Shown: positions 17,775 through 27,029 of the stretch, piece by piece
Layout of the letters: every line of letters starts with the position of its first letter
Position numbering within the stretch: the first letter of the stretch is position 1
From: Pontibacter actiniarum
GTDB taxonomy: Bacteria; Bacteroidota; Bacteroidia; Cytophagales; Hymenobacteraceae
Assembly (NCBI RefSeq): GCF_003585765.1
Contig: NZ_CP021235.1
Coordinates: forward strand, 4,030,001-4,094,000
Length of the DNA: 64,000 bases
Direction of reading: 5' to 3'
The notes under the pieces: generated by a model
What the model was told of the DNA's origin: nothing
The model's database searches: none
The model's input: the letters and a program-made list of their open reading frames with translations, nothing else
Program-made: the position numbers and the translations under genes

Positions 17775-18749
17775 GTGGATATCAGCACCCTTTCTGAAAA
17801 GATAAACCATACGTTGTCCACGCTCCGCTACGGTGAAAACCCGGCGGAGCTTTACGAGCCGATCCGCTACATCATGGCGCTGGGCGGCAAGAGAATCCGC
17901 CCGCTGCTGGTGTTGCTGGGCGCAGAAATGTTTGATGAGGATGTGGAGAAGGCCCTGCTGCCCGCTGCGGCGGTAGAGGTTTTCCACAACTTCACGCTCA
18001 TGCACGACGACATCATGGACAAGGCTCCGCTGCGCCGTGGCCAGCAAACCGTGCACGAGAAATGGAATGCCAACACCGCCATACTGAGCGGCGACGTGAT
18101 GCTGGTGCGTGCCTATGAGCTGCTGCTGGGCGTAGAGCCGGGTAAGCTGGCACTGGTGCTGCGCCTGTTTAGCCGCACCGCCGCCGAAGTATGCGAAGGC
18201 CAGCAGCTGGACATGAACTTTGAGCGCCGCGAGCAGGTGAGCAGGGAAGAGTACATCCACATGATTACGCTGAAAACGGCCGTGCTGCTGGGCTTTAGCC
18301 TGGAACTCGGAGCCATACTTCAAGGGGCACCTGAAGCCGATGCAGAGCACCTGAAGGCGTTTGGCGATAACGTGGGCATCGCCTTCCAGTTGCGCGACGA
18401 CCTGCTGGACGTGTACGGCGACCAGACCAAGTTCGGCAAGCAGGTGGGCGGGGATATCCTCTCCGATAAAAAGACCTTCCTGATGCTGACGGCGCTGGAG
18501 CAGGCAAACGAAGAGCAGCTGCACGTCATCAACAACTGGCGCAACCAGCCGGCCGACTGCATCGCGGCAGACAAGGTGAAAGCTATCACCGGCATATATG
18601 ATCAGCTGGGGGTACGCCAGCAAACCGAGCAGCAGATTGAAGTATACTTCCAGAAGGCTATGCAGCACTTCGATGCTGTTCAGCTGCCCGAGGCGCGTAA
18701 GGCTGCCATTCGAGCCTTGACACTCCAGCTAATGGAGCGGGACAGCTGA
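17775..18749 (+). CDS. Polyprenyl diphosphate synthase
   Basis: Condenses isopentenyl diphosphate onto allylic diphosphates (quinone side-chain, GGPP or similar). The 324 residues have GGKRIRP (about 37-43), first Asp-rich motif LMHDDIMD (about 75-82), PLRRG, and second motif FQLRDDLLDVYGD (about 203-215). All catalytic features are present. The start is a GTG 7 bases after the rnr stop, and no ATG gives a complete N-terminus. Product chain length cannot be read reliably from the sequence. Confidence 0.92.
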   Translation: MDISTLSEKINHTLSTLRYGENPAELYEPIRYIMALGGKRIRPLLVLLGAEMFDEDVEKALLPAAAVEVFHNFTLMHDDIMDKAPLRRGQQTVHEKWNANTAILSGDVMLVRAYELLLGVEPGKLALVLRLFSRTAAEVCEGQQLDMNFERREQVSREEYIHMITLKTAVLLGFSLELGAILQGAPEADAEHLKAFGDNVGIAFQLRDDLLDVYGDQTKFGKQVGGDILSDKKTFLMLTALEQANEEQLHVINNWRNQPADCIAADKVKAITGIYDQLGVRQQTEQQIEVYFQKAMQHFDAVQLPEARKAAIRALTLQLMERDS

Positions 18750-18839
18750 TGCCTTGAAGGCCTGTTGCACAGTATGCCTCCACACAGCCACTCCTGTACC
18801 CATTCAAATTTCAGTTACCCAGTCATTCAAAAGTAGAAC

Positions 18840-19463
18840 ATGAGCGTTACCATTATCCTGATTATCATCACCGTTGGCGTTTCGCTGTACGCCTGGCAGA
18901 ACGAGGGCCTGATGCACAGCTGGATCTTCCAGCCCTACGCCGTGCAGCGCGACAACTCCTGGTACCGCTTCTTAACCTCGGGCTTTCTGCACGCGGATTT
19001 TTCGCACTTGCTGTTTAACATGTTTACGCTGTACTTCTTCGGCGATGTGGTGGAGTATGTCTTTAAGTCGGCTTACGGGCCCACCACGGGCATACTGCTG
19101 TACTTGCTGGTGTATTTGGGCGGCATTATCGTATCGGACATCCCTACCTACATCAAGCACCGCAACGACCCGCCTTACCGTGCCTTGGGGGCATCTGGCG
19201 GGGTGGCCAGCATTGTTTTTTCCAGCATCCTGTTCTTCCCGACGCTGGATATCTGCCTCTTTGCGTTCCTGTGCCTGCCAGGCTTTATCTTTGGCATCCT
19301 CTACATGATGTACTCATACTTTTCCGGGAGGCGCATGGCGGGCAACATCAACCACGACGCGCACCTGTACGGGGCGCTGTATGGCTTTGTGTTGAGCTTG
19401 ATCCTGGTGCCGAGCGCGCTGCCAAGCTTTGTGGATCAGATTGCCGGCTGGCGCCTGTTCTAA
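18840..19463 (+). CDS. Rhomboid-family intramembrane serine protease
   Basis: A six-TM membrane protein of 207 residues that cleaves substrates within the membrane. The catalytic serine is in GASGG (about 118-122, Ser120) and the histidine in NINHDAHLYGAL (about 170-181). The loop-1 element HADFSHLLFNMF (about 51-62) provides the conserved His/Asn of the oxyanion region. It starts 90 bases after the polyprenyl synthase gene. It is one of two rhomboids in this window; substrates unknown. Confidence 0.92.
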   Translation: MSVTIILIIITVGVSLYAWQNEGLMHSWIFQPYAVQRDNSWYRFLTSGFLHADFSHLLFNMFTLYFFGDVVEYVFKSAYGPTTGILLYLLVYLGGIIVSDIPTYIKHRNDPPYRALGASGGVASIVFSSILFFPTLDICLFAFLCLPGFIFGILYMMYSYFSGRRMAGNINHDAHLYGALYGFVLSLILVPSALPSFVDQIAGWRLF

Positions 19464-19567
19464 CACAGTCCGGAAGGGAATTGCACTTTTAGTGGCAGGT
19501 TAGAGCGCTGTTTTTTCGTCTGTAAAGGGGCAAAGTACGTATACAGTGCTGTATACCCCTTACTACT

Positions 19568-20053
19568 ATGGCGCTATCACAGAACCGTACTTACTTAAAA
19601 ATGATCTTAATTGCACTGTTTGCCTTATGTTGGCAGGCAGGGCAGGCCCATGAGCTGGCATCGCCTGTGCGGCAGGAGCGTACTTCCATGATGGAGTACC
19701 TGCTAAAAGAGCGCCCGCTGCTGGCCGATCTCATCACCAAATCGGGGCTTACGCCGCTGCTTTCGGGCAACGGCCCGCTGACGCTGCTCGCCCCGCCCGA
19801 AAGCGCCCTGCAGCGTATAAAGCAGGAGCCCGCAGAGCGTTTGCGGGCCATTCTATCGGCCCACATTCTAAAGGGGGCTTATGGGGAGCGGGACCTGAAA
19901 GACGGTGCCACGCTTCAGTCAATTAGCGGTGCCGGTATCACTGTTTGCCGCAAAGACAAGTATACTTTGTTGAACGGGGTGCGCATTCTGGGCCCTGACC
20001 ACCAGGTGAAAAACGGTGTCGTGCACGAGTTGGGCGATGTGATCAGTATATAG
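19568..20053 (+). CDS. Secreted fasciclin (FAS1) domain protein
   Basis: 161 residues with an N-terminal signal peptide ending near QAGQAHE, followed by one FAS1 domain. Visible motifs are LTLLAPPESAL (the TVFAPTNxAF equivalent, about 72-82), LRAILSAHILKG (the hallmark H-box, about 91-102), LNGVRILGPDHQVKNGVVHELG and a terminal DVISI. FAS1 proteins act in adhesion at the cell surface. The start could also be the in-frame ATG at 19601. Monocistronic. Confidence 0.85.
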   Translation: MALSQNRTYLKMILIALFALCWQAGQAHELASPVRQERTSMMEYLLKERPLLADLITKSGLTPLLSGNGPLTLLAPPESALQRIKQEPAERLRAILSAHILKGAYGERDLKDGATLQSISGAGITVCRKDKYTLLNGVRILGPDHQVKNGVVHELGDVISI

Positions 20054-20232
20054 ATAGGGCGGTACTACATTTGGGCCTGAAGCGGTGCGGCCTTATGCTC
20101 CGGCTCCGGCTGCTCAGTGCAACTAAAGCTTACGGATTAAGCCGATATCGCTGCCTCTTCTTCTTTAAGTGCTAGAATTAACTCCTATAGTCTAAAGCAG
20201 CAGGTGCTTTTCTGCGTATGTATAGAGTGAAG

Positions 20233-20662
20233 ATGTACAGCGCAGAACAACATACTACCCCAACCAGCTCTAAAACACTGATAGCACAAACCAAGTGCTA
20301 TGAGCTGCTGTACGATTCCTTAAAAAAACAGGATTTACCTCATCATCAACGGCTTCTGGAAAAGTAAGAGCTTTGTGCCGGAGTTCCTCCCCGATGTGAA
20401 AAAAGCCCTGCTGCTCACGCAGCCTAACTTCACACTCGTGAACGACCTCCGCAACATGATTACGCACCCACAGTCGGTCATGAGCCTGCACGTAGCGGCC
20501 CAGACGCTGGTAAAGGAGGCCGGAATGAAAAAGGGGGCTAACATAGCACCCACCGACCGTATCGCCACCTTGCAGGTAGACGACACCCTCAGCCAGAGCC
20601 ATCTCCCCCTCAGAACCTTTACCTCTTACAGCGAAGCAGAGCTGTGGCTGGATAGCCAGTAG
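20233..20662 (+). pseudogene. Frameshifted STAS-like protein gene
   Basis: The ATG at 20233 opens a frame ending at 20367 after 44 codons. At a run of seven A (20322-20328) the homologous reading moves to another frame: dropping one A gives KNRIYLIINGFWKSKSFV, which continues without a stop to 20662 (PEFLPDVKKALLL, FTLVNDLRNM, EAELWLDSQ). The joined product, about 142 aa, has the layout of STAS-like single-domain proteins common in Hymenobacteraceae. One extra A, a sequencing error, or slippage on the A-run could each explain it. The downstream part shows no other damage. Confidence 0.75.
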
Positions 20663-20821
20663 CATCGTAACCCGCACATTTACATGGCAGTACCGGGCCG
20701 CTGGTGCTGTAACCGTATGCAGGCAAACTAAGTTATAGTACCTACAACCCTGCCTGCCGCCGCCTGTTCATGACGCGTGCGTGGTACTGGTGCCGGTTTA
20801 TCCAACTGCAACTTCGCGCCT

Positions 20822-22600
20822 ATGACCGTTGAAATCGCCATTGTGCTAGGGATAATTGTGCTAGCGGTTATACTTTTTGTAACCGAGCGCTTCTCTATCG
20901 ATACGGTGGCCATCCTGATCATGGTGCTCTTCATGCTCTCCGGCATCCTTACGCCCGCTGAGGGCCTTGCGGGCTTCAGCAACCCCGCTACCATTACGGT
21001 GGCCTCCATGTTTATCATTAGTTCGGCTATTTTTAAGTCGGGGATGCTGAACGGAGTAGGGCTGGGGCTTACCCGCATCGGGCGCACCAATTACCTGCTT
21101 TGCCTGCTCGCGCTGATGCTTATCGCCGGCACCCTTTCCGCCTTCATAAACGACACCGCAGTGGTGGCCCTGCTGATGCCGGTGGTCATCCAGGTCAGCA
21201 AAGACATAAAGGTGAGCCCCTCCAAACTGCTTATTCCGCTCAGTTTCGGCGCTCTGATGGGAGGGGTCTGCACCCTTATCGGCACCTCCACCAACATACT
21301 GGTCAGTGGTATTGCCCAGGCGCAGGGGGAGCGGCCGCTGGGTATGTTTGAGTTTGCGCCTGCCGGTGTGTGGTTCCTGCTGGTGGGTGTCGCCTACATG
21401 TTTTTTATAGGCCGGCACCTGCTGCCCAGCCGCAAGCTGACCGAAAGCCTTTCCGAGGACTTTGACCTGGGCGACTACCTGACAGAGGTTGTGCTGCTGC
21501 CGGAGTCGCCGTCGGTAGGGGTGCCGCTGCAGCAGTCGAGCCTGGTGCGTGACCTGGACATTGAGGTGATGCAGGTGACCCGCGGGCAGGAAAAGATGCA
21601 GGTGTTCCCCTCGTTTATACTTAATGAAAACGATGTGCTGAAAGTGCGCATAGGAGTGGAGAAACTGAAAAAGCTGAAGCAGGAGCGGGGCCTGAAGCTG
21701 AAGTCAGAGCGTAAGTTCCGCGACGAGGACATGAGCATGAGCGACAGCAAGCTCTACGAGGCCATTGTTACACCGGGGTCCTACATGGAGGGGAAATCAC
21801 TGAAAGAACTCAACTTCAGATCCTACAACTATGGCGCCTCCGTGCTCGCCATCCGCCACCGCGATGAGATTGTGCACGAAAAGCCTACCCACGTCAAGCT
21901 CTCCGCCGGGGATGTGCTGCTGATTGCCGCCAACAGCAGCCAGGCAGAGAAGCTGCGCCAGAACGAGGACCTGCTGATTATCTCCCAGACCGAGCGAAGC
22001 CCGTTTAACTACAGCAAGATAATTCCGGTGCTGCTCATCAGCGTAGGCGTGGTGCTGGCCGCCGCGACAGGCCTGGTGCCGATTGTGCTGAGCGCACTGG
22101 CGGGCGTGGTGCTGCTGATCATCTTTAGGTGCATCCGTGTGGACGAGGTGTACAAGGCCATCGACTGGAAAGTGATTTTTATGCTGGCGGGGGTGCTCTC
22201 TATGGGGGCGGCACTGGAGAAAACAGGCGCCGCCAGGTTACTTGCTGATTACCTGATTTACGGAGTGGGCGAATATGGTCCGAGGGCCTTGCTGTCTGTG
22301 TTCTTCTTTATCACGTTTATGACCACAAACTTTATGTCTAACAACGCCACGGCGGCCTTACTGGCGCCCATTGCCATTGTTACGGCACAGGAGTTAGGCG
22401 TGAGCGTCCGCCCATTCCTGATGGCTGTGGCCTACGCAGCCTCCCTCAGTTTTATGACGCCCATGGGGTACCAAACCAACACGATGATTTACGGCCCCGG
22501 CAACTACCGCTTTTCCGATTACCTGAAAGTGGGTACTCCGCTCAACATCCTCTTCTGGATACTGGCCTCACTGATCATCCCCGTCTTCTTTCCGCTGTAG
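20822..22600 (+). CDS. SLC13-family permease with RCK (TrkA-C) domains
   Basis: An inner-membrane anion/carboxylate-type transporter of 592 residues. The N-terminal membrane half contains INDTAVVALLMPVV (about 113-126) and GTSTNILVSG (about 157-166). Two soluble TrkA-C-like regulatory domains follow (about 205-295 and 300-385). The C-terminal membrane half contains NNATAALLAPIA (about 517-528) and SFMTPMGYQTNTMIYGPGNY. This is the arrangement of SLC13/CitMHS-like proteins with intervening RCK_C domains. The ATG at 20822 is preferred over an upstream GTG because it begins the first TM segment. Substrate (sulfate, dicarboxylate or other) not determinable. Confidence 0.9.
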   Translation: MTVEIAIVLGIIVLAVILFVTERFSIDTVAILIMVLFMLSGILTPAEGLAGFSNPATITVASMFIISSAIFKSGMLNGVGLGLTRIGRTNYLLCLLALMLIAGTLSAFINDTAVVALLMPVVIQVSKDIKVSPSKLLIPLSFGALMGGVCTLIGTSTNILVSGIAQAQGERPLGMFEFAPAGVWFLLVGVAYMFFIGRHLLPSRKLTESLSEDFDLGDYLTEVVLLPESPSVGVPLQQSSLVRDLDIEVMQVTRGQEKMQVFPSFILNENDVLKVRIGVEKLKKLKQERGLKLKSERKFRDEDMSMSDSKLYEAIVTPGSYMEGKSLKELNFRSYNYGASVLAIRHRDEIVHEKPTHVKLSAGDVLLIAANSSQAEKLRQNEDLLIISQTERSPFNYSKIIPVLLISVGVVLAAATGLVPIVLSALAGVVLLIIFRCIRVDEVYKAIDWKVIFMLAGVLSMGAALEKTGAARLLADYLIYGVGEYGPRALLSVFFFITFMTTNFMSNNATAALLAPIAIVTAQELGVSVRPFLMAVAYAASLSFMTPMGYQTNTMIYGPGNYRFSDYLKVGTPLNILFWILASLIIPVFFPL

Positions 22601-22607
22601 CAGAAGG

Positions 22608-22623
22608 TGTTCCACGTGGAGAT
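22608..22623. promoter_or_regulatory. parS-like palindromic site
   Basis: TGTTCCACGTGGAGAT agrees with the ParB-site pattern TGTTCCACGTGGAACA over the first 13 bases. It lies in the gap between two convergent genes. Could be chance. Confidence 0.3.
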
Positions 22624-22761
22624 GCTTGATTTTGAGGGAGTGAAGGTGTGAGCTTATTTCTGAACATTTTTTCTCGCTTTGGCCAGCACAGGCACTTTCT
22701 CTGTGGTTTCAGTTTTAAGATGTAGGACGGATGCTGCTGGTGCCTCCAGCAGTTTCCAGTA

Positions 22762-24612
22762 CTACAGGTACCCCCTTGCCTGCAACTGGAACAGCTCTGC
22801 ATACTTGCCGTTCTGCGCCAGCAGCTCCTCGTGCGAGCCCAGCTCCTTTAGCTGCCCTTGCTCCAGGAACAGAATCCTGTCGGCCATACGCACCGTGGAG
22901 AAGCGGTGGGAGATAAGCACGGCAGTGCGGCCTTCTATCAGCTCCGAAAAACGCAGAAACACCTCATGCTCGGCACGGGCATCCAGGGCAGAAGTCGGCT
23001 CATCCAGTATCAGCAGTTGGGCGTCGCGCATGTAGGCGCGGGCCAGGGCAACTTTCTGCCACTCCCCGCCAGAGAGGTCCACGCCGTTGTTGAAGCGCTT
23101 GCCCAGCACCTGCTCATACTTGCCCGGCAGGCGCTGGATAACCAGATCGGCAAGGCTTTTCTGGGCAGAGCCCTGTATCCGCTCTTTATTCCCGATGTTG
23201 CTGATCTGGCCGATAGCGATGTTGTCGGAGGCCGTCATCTGGAAGCGCACGTAGTCCTGGAAAATAATACCCACCTGGTGGCGCAGGTCGTTCAGGTCAT
23301 ACTCGCGCAGGTCTACACCGTCTAAAAGTATGCGTCCCTCTGTTGGTTCGTAGAGCCTTGCCAGCAGCTTTACCAACGTGGTTTTGCCTGCGCCGTTCTC
23401 GCCCACCAAAGCCATTTTCTCCCCGGCCCTCAGGTGAAAAGACAGGTGCCGAACCGCCCATTTTTCGGAGTTGTGGTATTTAAACCCGACGTTCTCAAAC
23501 GTAAAGCCCTGCTGTATGGGCCGTGGCAGAGGTAAGGGGTTGTCAGGCGGTGTAATCTGTGGCTGCAGCTCCAGGAAGTCGAACAGATCCTGGAGGTACA
23601 ATGCACTCTCTGCGATTTGGGAGAACCGCGTCATGATGCCCTGCAAGAGGCTACGCATGTTACTGAAGGAGCCGGCCAGAAAGGTTAAGCTACCGACTGT
23701 AATCACACCGGCCACTGTTTCGAAGAGTATAAACACGTAGGCTCCGTAATAGGCCAGGGTGCCGAGCGCAGAAAGGGCGCTGCCCCAGAAGGCCCGCTTC
23801 ATGGTAATGCCTTTGTTCAGCAAATAGTACCTATCCGACAGCTCTTTGAAGCGCCCTGCCAAGAAACCGGAAAGGTTGAAGGTTTTGATCTCCTTGGCCG
23901 TTTCATCGGAGGCGCCTATGTAGCGGAGGTAGTCCAGCTCGCGGCGCTCGGGTGTCCAGGAGCGGGAGAGGGAGTAGCTGCGCTCGTTAAAGTGCGTCTC
24001 GCCCAAAAAAGAAGGGATAACCGCGATCAGCAGGATACCTATGAGCCAGGGGTTAAAGGCAATTAAACCAACGGCCAGAAAGGCAATGGTGACAATATCC
24101 TGCAGCTGCGAGAGCACCTGCGACATGAGCACCACCCGCGTTACCGTTTGCCGGCGTGCCCGCTCCAGCTTGTCATAAAACGTAGCGTCTTCAAACTGAG
24201 CCAGGTCCAGTTTGGCCGCATGCTCAATCAAAGCCACGGAAGTGCGGTTCGAGAAGAGGTCGCCCAGCAGGCTGTCCACCAGCGAAATGCCCCGGTTGAT
24301 GAGGTCAGAAAGTACGGCCAAGCCTAATTCCAGTGCCACCAGCGTCCAGAGGTAGGTAAGGCTGCGGTCGCCTGTTACGTCTATCAGCCGAATCACCTCA
24401 TCTATAATCAGCTTGCCCACATAGAGCATAGCCAGCGGCAGGGCGGCCTTTACCAGACGCAGCAGCAGGTTTGTAACGGTAAGGCCGGGGCTGGTGTCCC
24501 ACACCATCCGGAAAAACTTGGGCAGGTTCTTCAGGGCACCCGCCTGTTCGCGCAGGCTTTTCTTCTCCTGCTGTGTCTGGTTGTCTCTTGTTCCTTTCTT
24601 CGCTTTACTCAT
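22762..24612 (-). CDS. ABC exporter, fused membrane and ATPase domains
   Basis: 616 residues: type-1 exporter transmembrane domain (about 30-330, six helices) followed by an ATPase domain. Motifs are Walker A GENGAGKTT, Q-loop IFQDYVRF, signature DLSGGEWQKVALARA, Walker B LLILDEPTSALD and H-loop LISHRFSTV. It probably forms a homodimer exporting a lipid, peptide or drug; the substrate is not evident. It stands alone and converges with the SLC13 gene. A divergent promoter region separates it from the small membrane protein at 24852. Confidence 0.9.
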   Translation of the reverse strand: MSKAKKGTRDNQTQQEKKSLREQAGALKNLPKFFRMVWDTSPGLTVTNLLLRLVKAALPLAMLYVGKLIIDEVIRLIDVTGDRSLTYLWTLVALELGLAVLSDLINRGISLVDSLLGDLFSNRTSVALIEHAAKLDLAQFEDATFYDKLERARRQTVTRVVLMSQVLSQLQDIVTIAFLAVGLIAFNPWLIGILLIAVIPSFLGETHFNERSYSLSRSWTPERRELDYLRYIGASDETAKEIKTFNLSGFLAGRFKELSDRYYLLNKGITMKRAFWGSALSALGTLAYYGAYVFILFETVAGVITVGSLTFLAGSFSNMRSLLQGIMTRFSQIAESALYLQDLFDFLELQPQITPPDNPLPLPRPIQQGFTFENVGFKYHNSEKWAVRHLSFHLRAGEKMALVGENGAGKTTLVKLLARLYEPTEGRILLDGVDLREYDLNDLRHQVGIIFQDYVRFQMTASDNIAIGQISNIGNKERIQGSAQKSLADLVIQRLPGKYEQVLGKRFNNGVDLSGGEWQKVALARAYMRDAQLLILDEPTSALDARAEHEVFLRFSELIEGRTAVLISHRFSTVRMADRILFLEQGQLKELGSHEELLAQNGKYAELFQLQARGYL

Positions 24613-24851
24613 ATTTTTTTAACGTGCGGTACTTTCACCTGGCTATAGCTATACCAGCAGGAGGAGATTATGTTTTTTATAAAAGTATAAGATTCGGCCG
24701 GTTTCCAGGCTGTGTTACAGCAAAACCAAGGTTAGACCCTATGCAGGAGGAGGAGCCGTGGCGGCGTGCCGAGGCTGATGCGGCCCCTTAAAAGCGCGGC
24801 GCCTGCTCATTTAGTATCTGAAACAGCCTTTTTATAGTATGATAGCAGTAT

Positions 24852-25310
24852 ATGACACGGTATCTGCTGTACTTCCTGACGGGCGTTGCCACGGCAACGG
24901 TTATACTTTTCTTCAGAGGCTATGTGTTAGTGCCTCAAAACGTATATTCTGACGTAGCGCTGCGAGCGGGGATGGTGCTGTTTGGGCTGGCCTCCTGGTT
25001 AACGCTCTTCCGGATAAAGCCCGGGGCGCTGCTGGCGCTGCTCTGCTCGCTGGCACTGGTGCCCTGGCTGGCAAGGATAGGGCTGCGGATATGGGAGGCG
25101 GGTTCAGATGCGCCACAGGTCGTGCAGATCATTCATGTTGCTGTCTCTGCGCTGGCGCTTTTCTCCTTGATCGTGAGTGCCCGCTACACGTTTAGCAGAG
25201 GCTCCTGGCGGTCTGGCACGGCGGCACCCGGCTTTATCCTGAAGCTCCTCCTCATGGTTATACCTGTGGCGGTGGCCGTATCGTGGCTGCTGGTGATGAA
25301 CAAAGTATAG
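24852..25310 (+). CDS. Small integral membrane protein, unknown
   Basis: 152 residues forming four predicted TM helices (about 4-24, 37-55, 57-75 with a short basic loop, 90-108, 128-148). No motif recognised. It has its own terminator at 25388 and is divergent from the ABC exporter. Confidence 0.65.
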   Translation: MTRYLLYFLTGVATATVILFFRGYVLVPQNVYSDVALRAGMVLFGLASWLTLFRIKPGALLALLCSLALVPWLARIGLRIWEAGSDAPQVVQIIHVAVSALALFSLIVSARYTFSRGSWRSGTAAPGFILKLLLMVIPVAVAVSWLLVMNKV

Positions 25311-25387
25311 CTCCGCCACAGCAAAGGCTCCTGCCATAGCTAGCCTATCGTGGTGTTGGCGCCTAGTCAGGCCAAAAAAGCGTAAAT

Positions 25388-25424
25388 GAGAAAAGCCCCG
25401 CCATTTAATGACGGGGCTTTCTCT
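25388..25424. terminator. Bidirectional terminator
   Basis: gagaaaagccccg / cggggctttctctc hairpin with an 11-base loop. It would end the gene at 24852-25310 and also any minus-strand transcript from the 25645 promoter. Confidence 0.75.
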
Positions 25425-25887
25425 CACCTTAAAACAAACTAAACTAATCTAAACTTTATCTAACCTTATCTTTAGTAAAATATACTTCTCTTTTAGGGCA
25501 GCGGCACGTGTTTTACCGTTTGCTGCTTTAAACTAATGGGGCGACGCAAAAGAAAAATATCAAATTTATCCCGGTTAGGCTTGCGTGTTAATTTTGTGTT
25601 AACTATATTAGCCTTCCGATAATGTGTCCCCCTTAATTCGGGTGCAAAATTACTCCTTTGATCTCTATTACAAAAGAAAAATCACAAAAGATTTTTCACC
25701 CTCTCCTGTATGCTTTTGTTTTAACTTGTAATGCTTTGGTTATAACCATTTTATGAGTTTGCCAGGGCGTAGGTTTTTTACTTAACTCGCTTCTCTTTTA
25801 TCGGCCACACCCGCCTTTTGCGTTAAAACACCAGTAACACCCCGCTTATTGCAACTGCCCGCCTGCCGGAAAACCACCTGACACAGA
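25425..25887 (-). other. AT-rich gap with a possible noncoding transcript
   Basis: No coding frame of note. A minus-strand promoter-like pair, CAAA (25671-25674) and CAAAATTA (25645-25652, TAATTTTG on the minus strand), is spaced by 18 bases. It points toward the terminator at 25388-25424, predicting a transcript of about 250 nt. TAATTTTG also occurs on the plus strand at 25589-25596, without a clear upstream box. Confidence 0.35.
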
Positions 25888-25912
25888 AAAAGCAGGGGAG
25901 CCCCCTGCTTTT
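25888..25912 (-). terminator. Terminator of the ATP-grasp/QEGLA/FGase cluster
   Basis: aaagcagggg / ccccctgcttt hairpin; on the minus strand the downstream side is T-rich (cttttt). It lies 28 bases past the ATP-grasp gene. Confidence 0.75.
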
Positions 25913-25939
25913 AAAGTATGCGGTTACGTTCCGAAACGC

Positions 25940-26989
25940 TTAGATCATGGCAACGGTTCTGTTGCTTACCTGCACGCCGTAGGTTTTCTTGTAGTGCACC
26001 TTGCGCTCCAGCGCCTCGATAACCGGCTCGGAGAAGTCCACGCCTTCCATTTCGCTGGCATCGGGGAGTGCGCCCGGGCTGAACACGTTAATCTCCATCA
26101 GCTTGTCGCCCACAATGTCGAGGCCCACCAGGAACATGCCGTCCTGGATAAGCTTTGGCTTCACGAGCTCCACCAGGTCCAGCATGCGCTGGTCTACCTT
26201 GGCAGCCTGTGCCGAGCCGCCCGCATGCATGTTGCTGCGGATGTCGTCTTTGCTGTTCACCCTTCTGATGGCGCAGTACTTGCCTTTGTGCTGCAGTGCC
26301 TCGCCGTTCATCACAAACAGGCGCACATCGCCCTCTGAGGCCTCCGGCAGGTACTCCTGCGCAATTACATAGCCGTCGCGGCTGATGGCCTCCACAATCT
26401 GGTTCAGGTTGGTGGCGTCGTCCTTCTTCACCATAAACACACCCGACCCGCCGGAGCCTTGCAGCGGCTTTAGGATGATGCTGTTTTCCTGTTCGTTAAA
26501 AAACGCCTTAATCTCCTCCTTGTCGCGGGTAATGAGCGTGCGCGGGCGAACGGCTTCCGGAAAGTGCTGGAAGTACATTTTGTTGACCGCATCGGATAGC
26601 TTGGTGGGGTCGTTGAGTACAATCACATCGTGGCGCAAGGCCAGCTGGCCAAAGATAATGCCCGCGTTCTGTGCCCAGGCGCGTCCCTCTCCCTCCGAAG
26701 ACGGGTCGTTGCGGAGCATGAGCACATCCAGGTCCGGGGCGGTTACGCGTACTTTGTTAGCCTTGTCGCCCTGGAGCGCCTCCAGGTATGTGGCGCAGGA
26801 TTTATATTTGTGCTTGGGGTCTGCCTGCACGGCTTCGGCGCCCATATAGCCATCGGGGTAGTAGGCCAGGTCGCCCACGCCCATCAGGTACACGGTATGG
26901 CCTTTGTTGTGCATGCGCTGCGCCAGGAAAATGGTGGTGTAGGAGGCTTTCTCGGTATGTATATCGTTTACTACGAATCCTATTGTCAT
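25940..26989 (-). CDS. Glutathione synthetase-like ATP-grasp ligase
   Basis: A soluble 349-residue ATP-grasp enzyme resembling prokaryotic GshB. ATP-grasp features are SIILKPLQGSGGSGVFMVKK (about 169-188; Lys and Gly-rich loop), YVIAQEYLPEASEGDVRLFV (about 206-225), and the metal-binding end LMEINVFSPGAL (about 307-318; E and N ligands). ATP-grasp ligases join a carboxylate to an amine or thiol through an acyl phosphate; GshB joins gamma-Glu-Cys to Gly. No gamma-glutamylcysteine ligase gene lies nearby, so glutathione synthesis is not established. Last gene of a minus-strand cluster, 40 bases after the QEGLA gene. Confidence 0.85.
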   Translation of the reverse strand: MTIGFVVNDIHTEKASYTTIFLAQRMHNKGHTVYLMGVGDLAYYPDGYMGAEAVQADPKHKYKSCATYLEALQGDKANKVRVTAPDLDVLMLRNDPSSEGEGRAWAQNAGIIFGQLALRHDVIVLNDPTKLSDAVNKMYFQHFPEAVRPRTLITRDKEEIKAFFNEQENSIILKPLQGSGGSGVFMVKKDDATNLNQIVEAISRDGYVIAQEYLPEASEGDVRLFVMNGEALQHKGKYCAIRRVNSKDDIRSNMHAGGSAQAAKVDQRMLDLVELVKPKLIQDGMFLVGLDIVGDKLMEINVFSPGALPDASEMEGVDFSEPVIEALERKVHYKKTYGVQVSNRTVAMI

Positions 26990-27029
26990 GTGGTGTTGTT
27001 ATACGTTGGTTGATGATACGGTCGGAAGA

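Noticed and set aside
17667..18668. 333-codon antisense frame over the polyprenyl synthase
   Set aside because: No motifs; the plus strand carries both Asp-rich motifs.
24670..24690. Six-codon minigene after a strong ribosome-binding-like site (aggaggag)
   Set aside because: Too short to judge; could be spurious A/T-rich sequence upstream of the membrane-protein gene.
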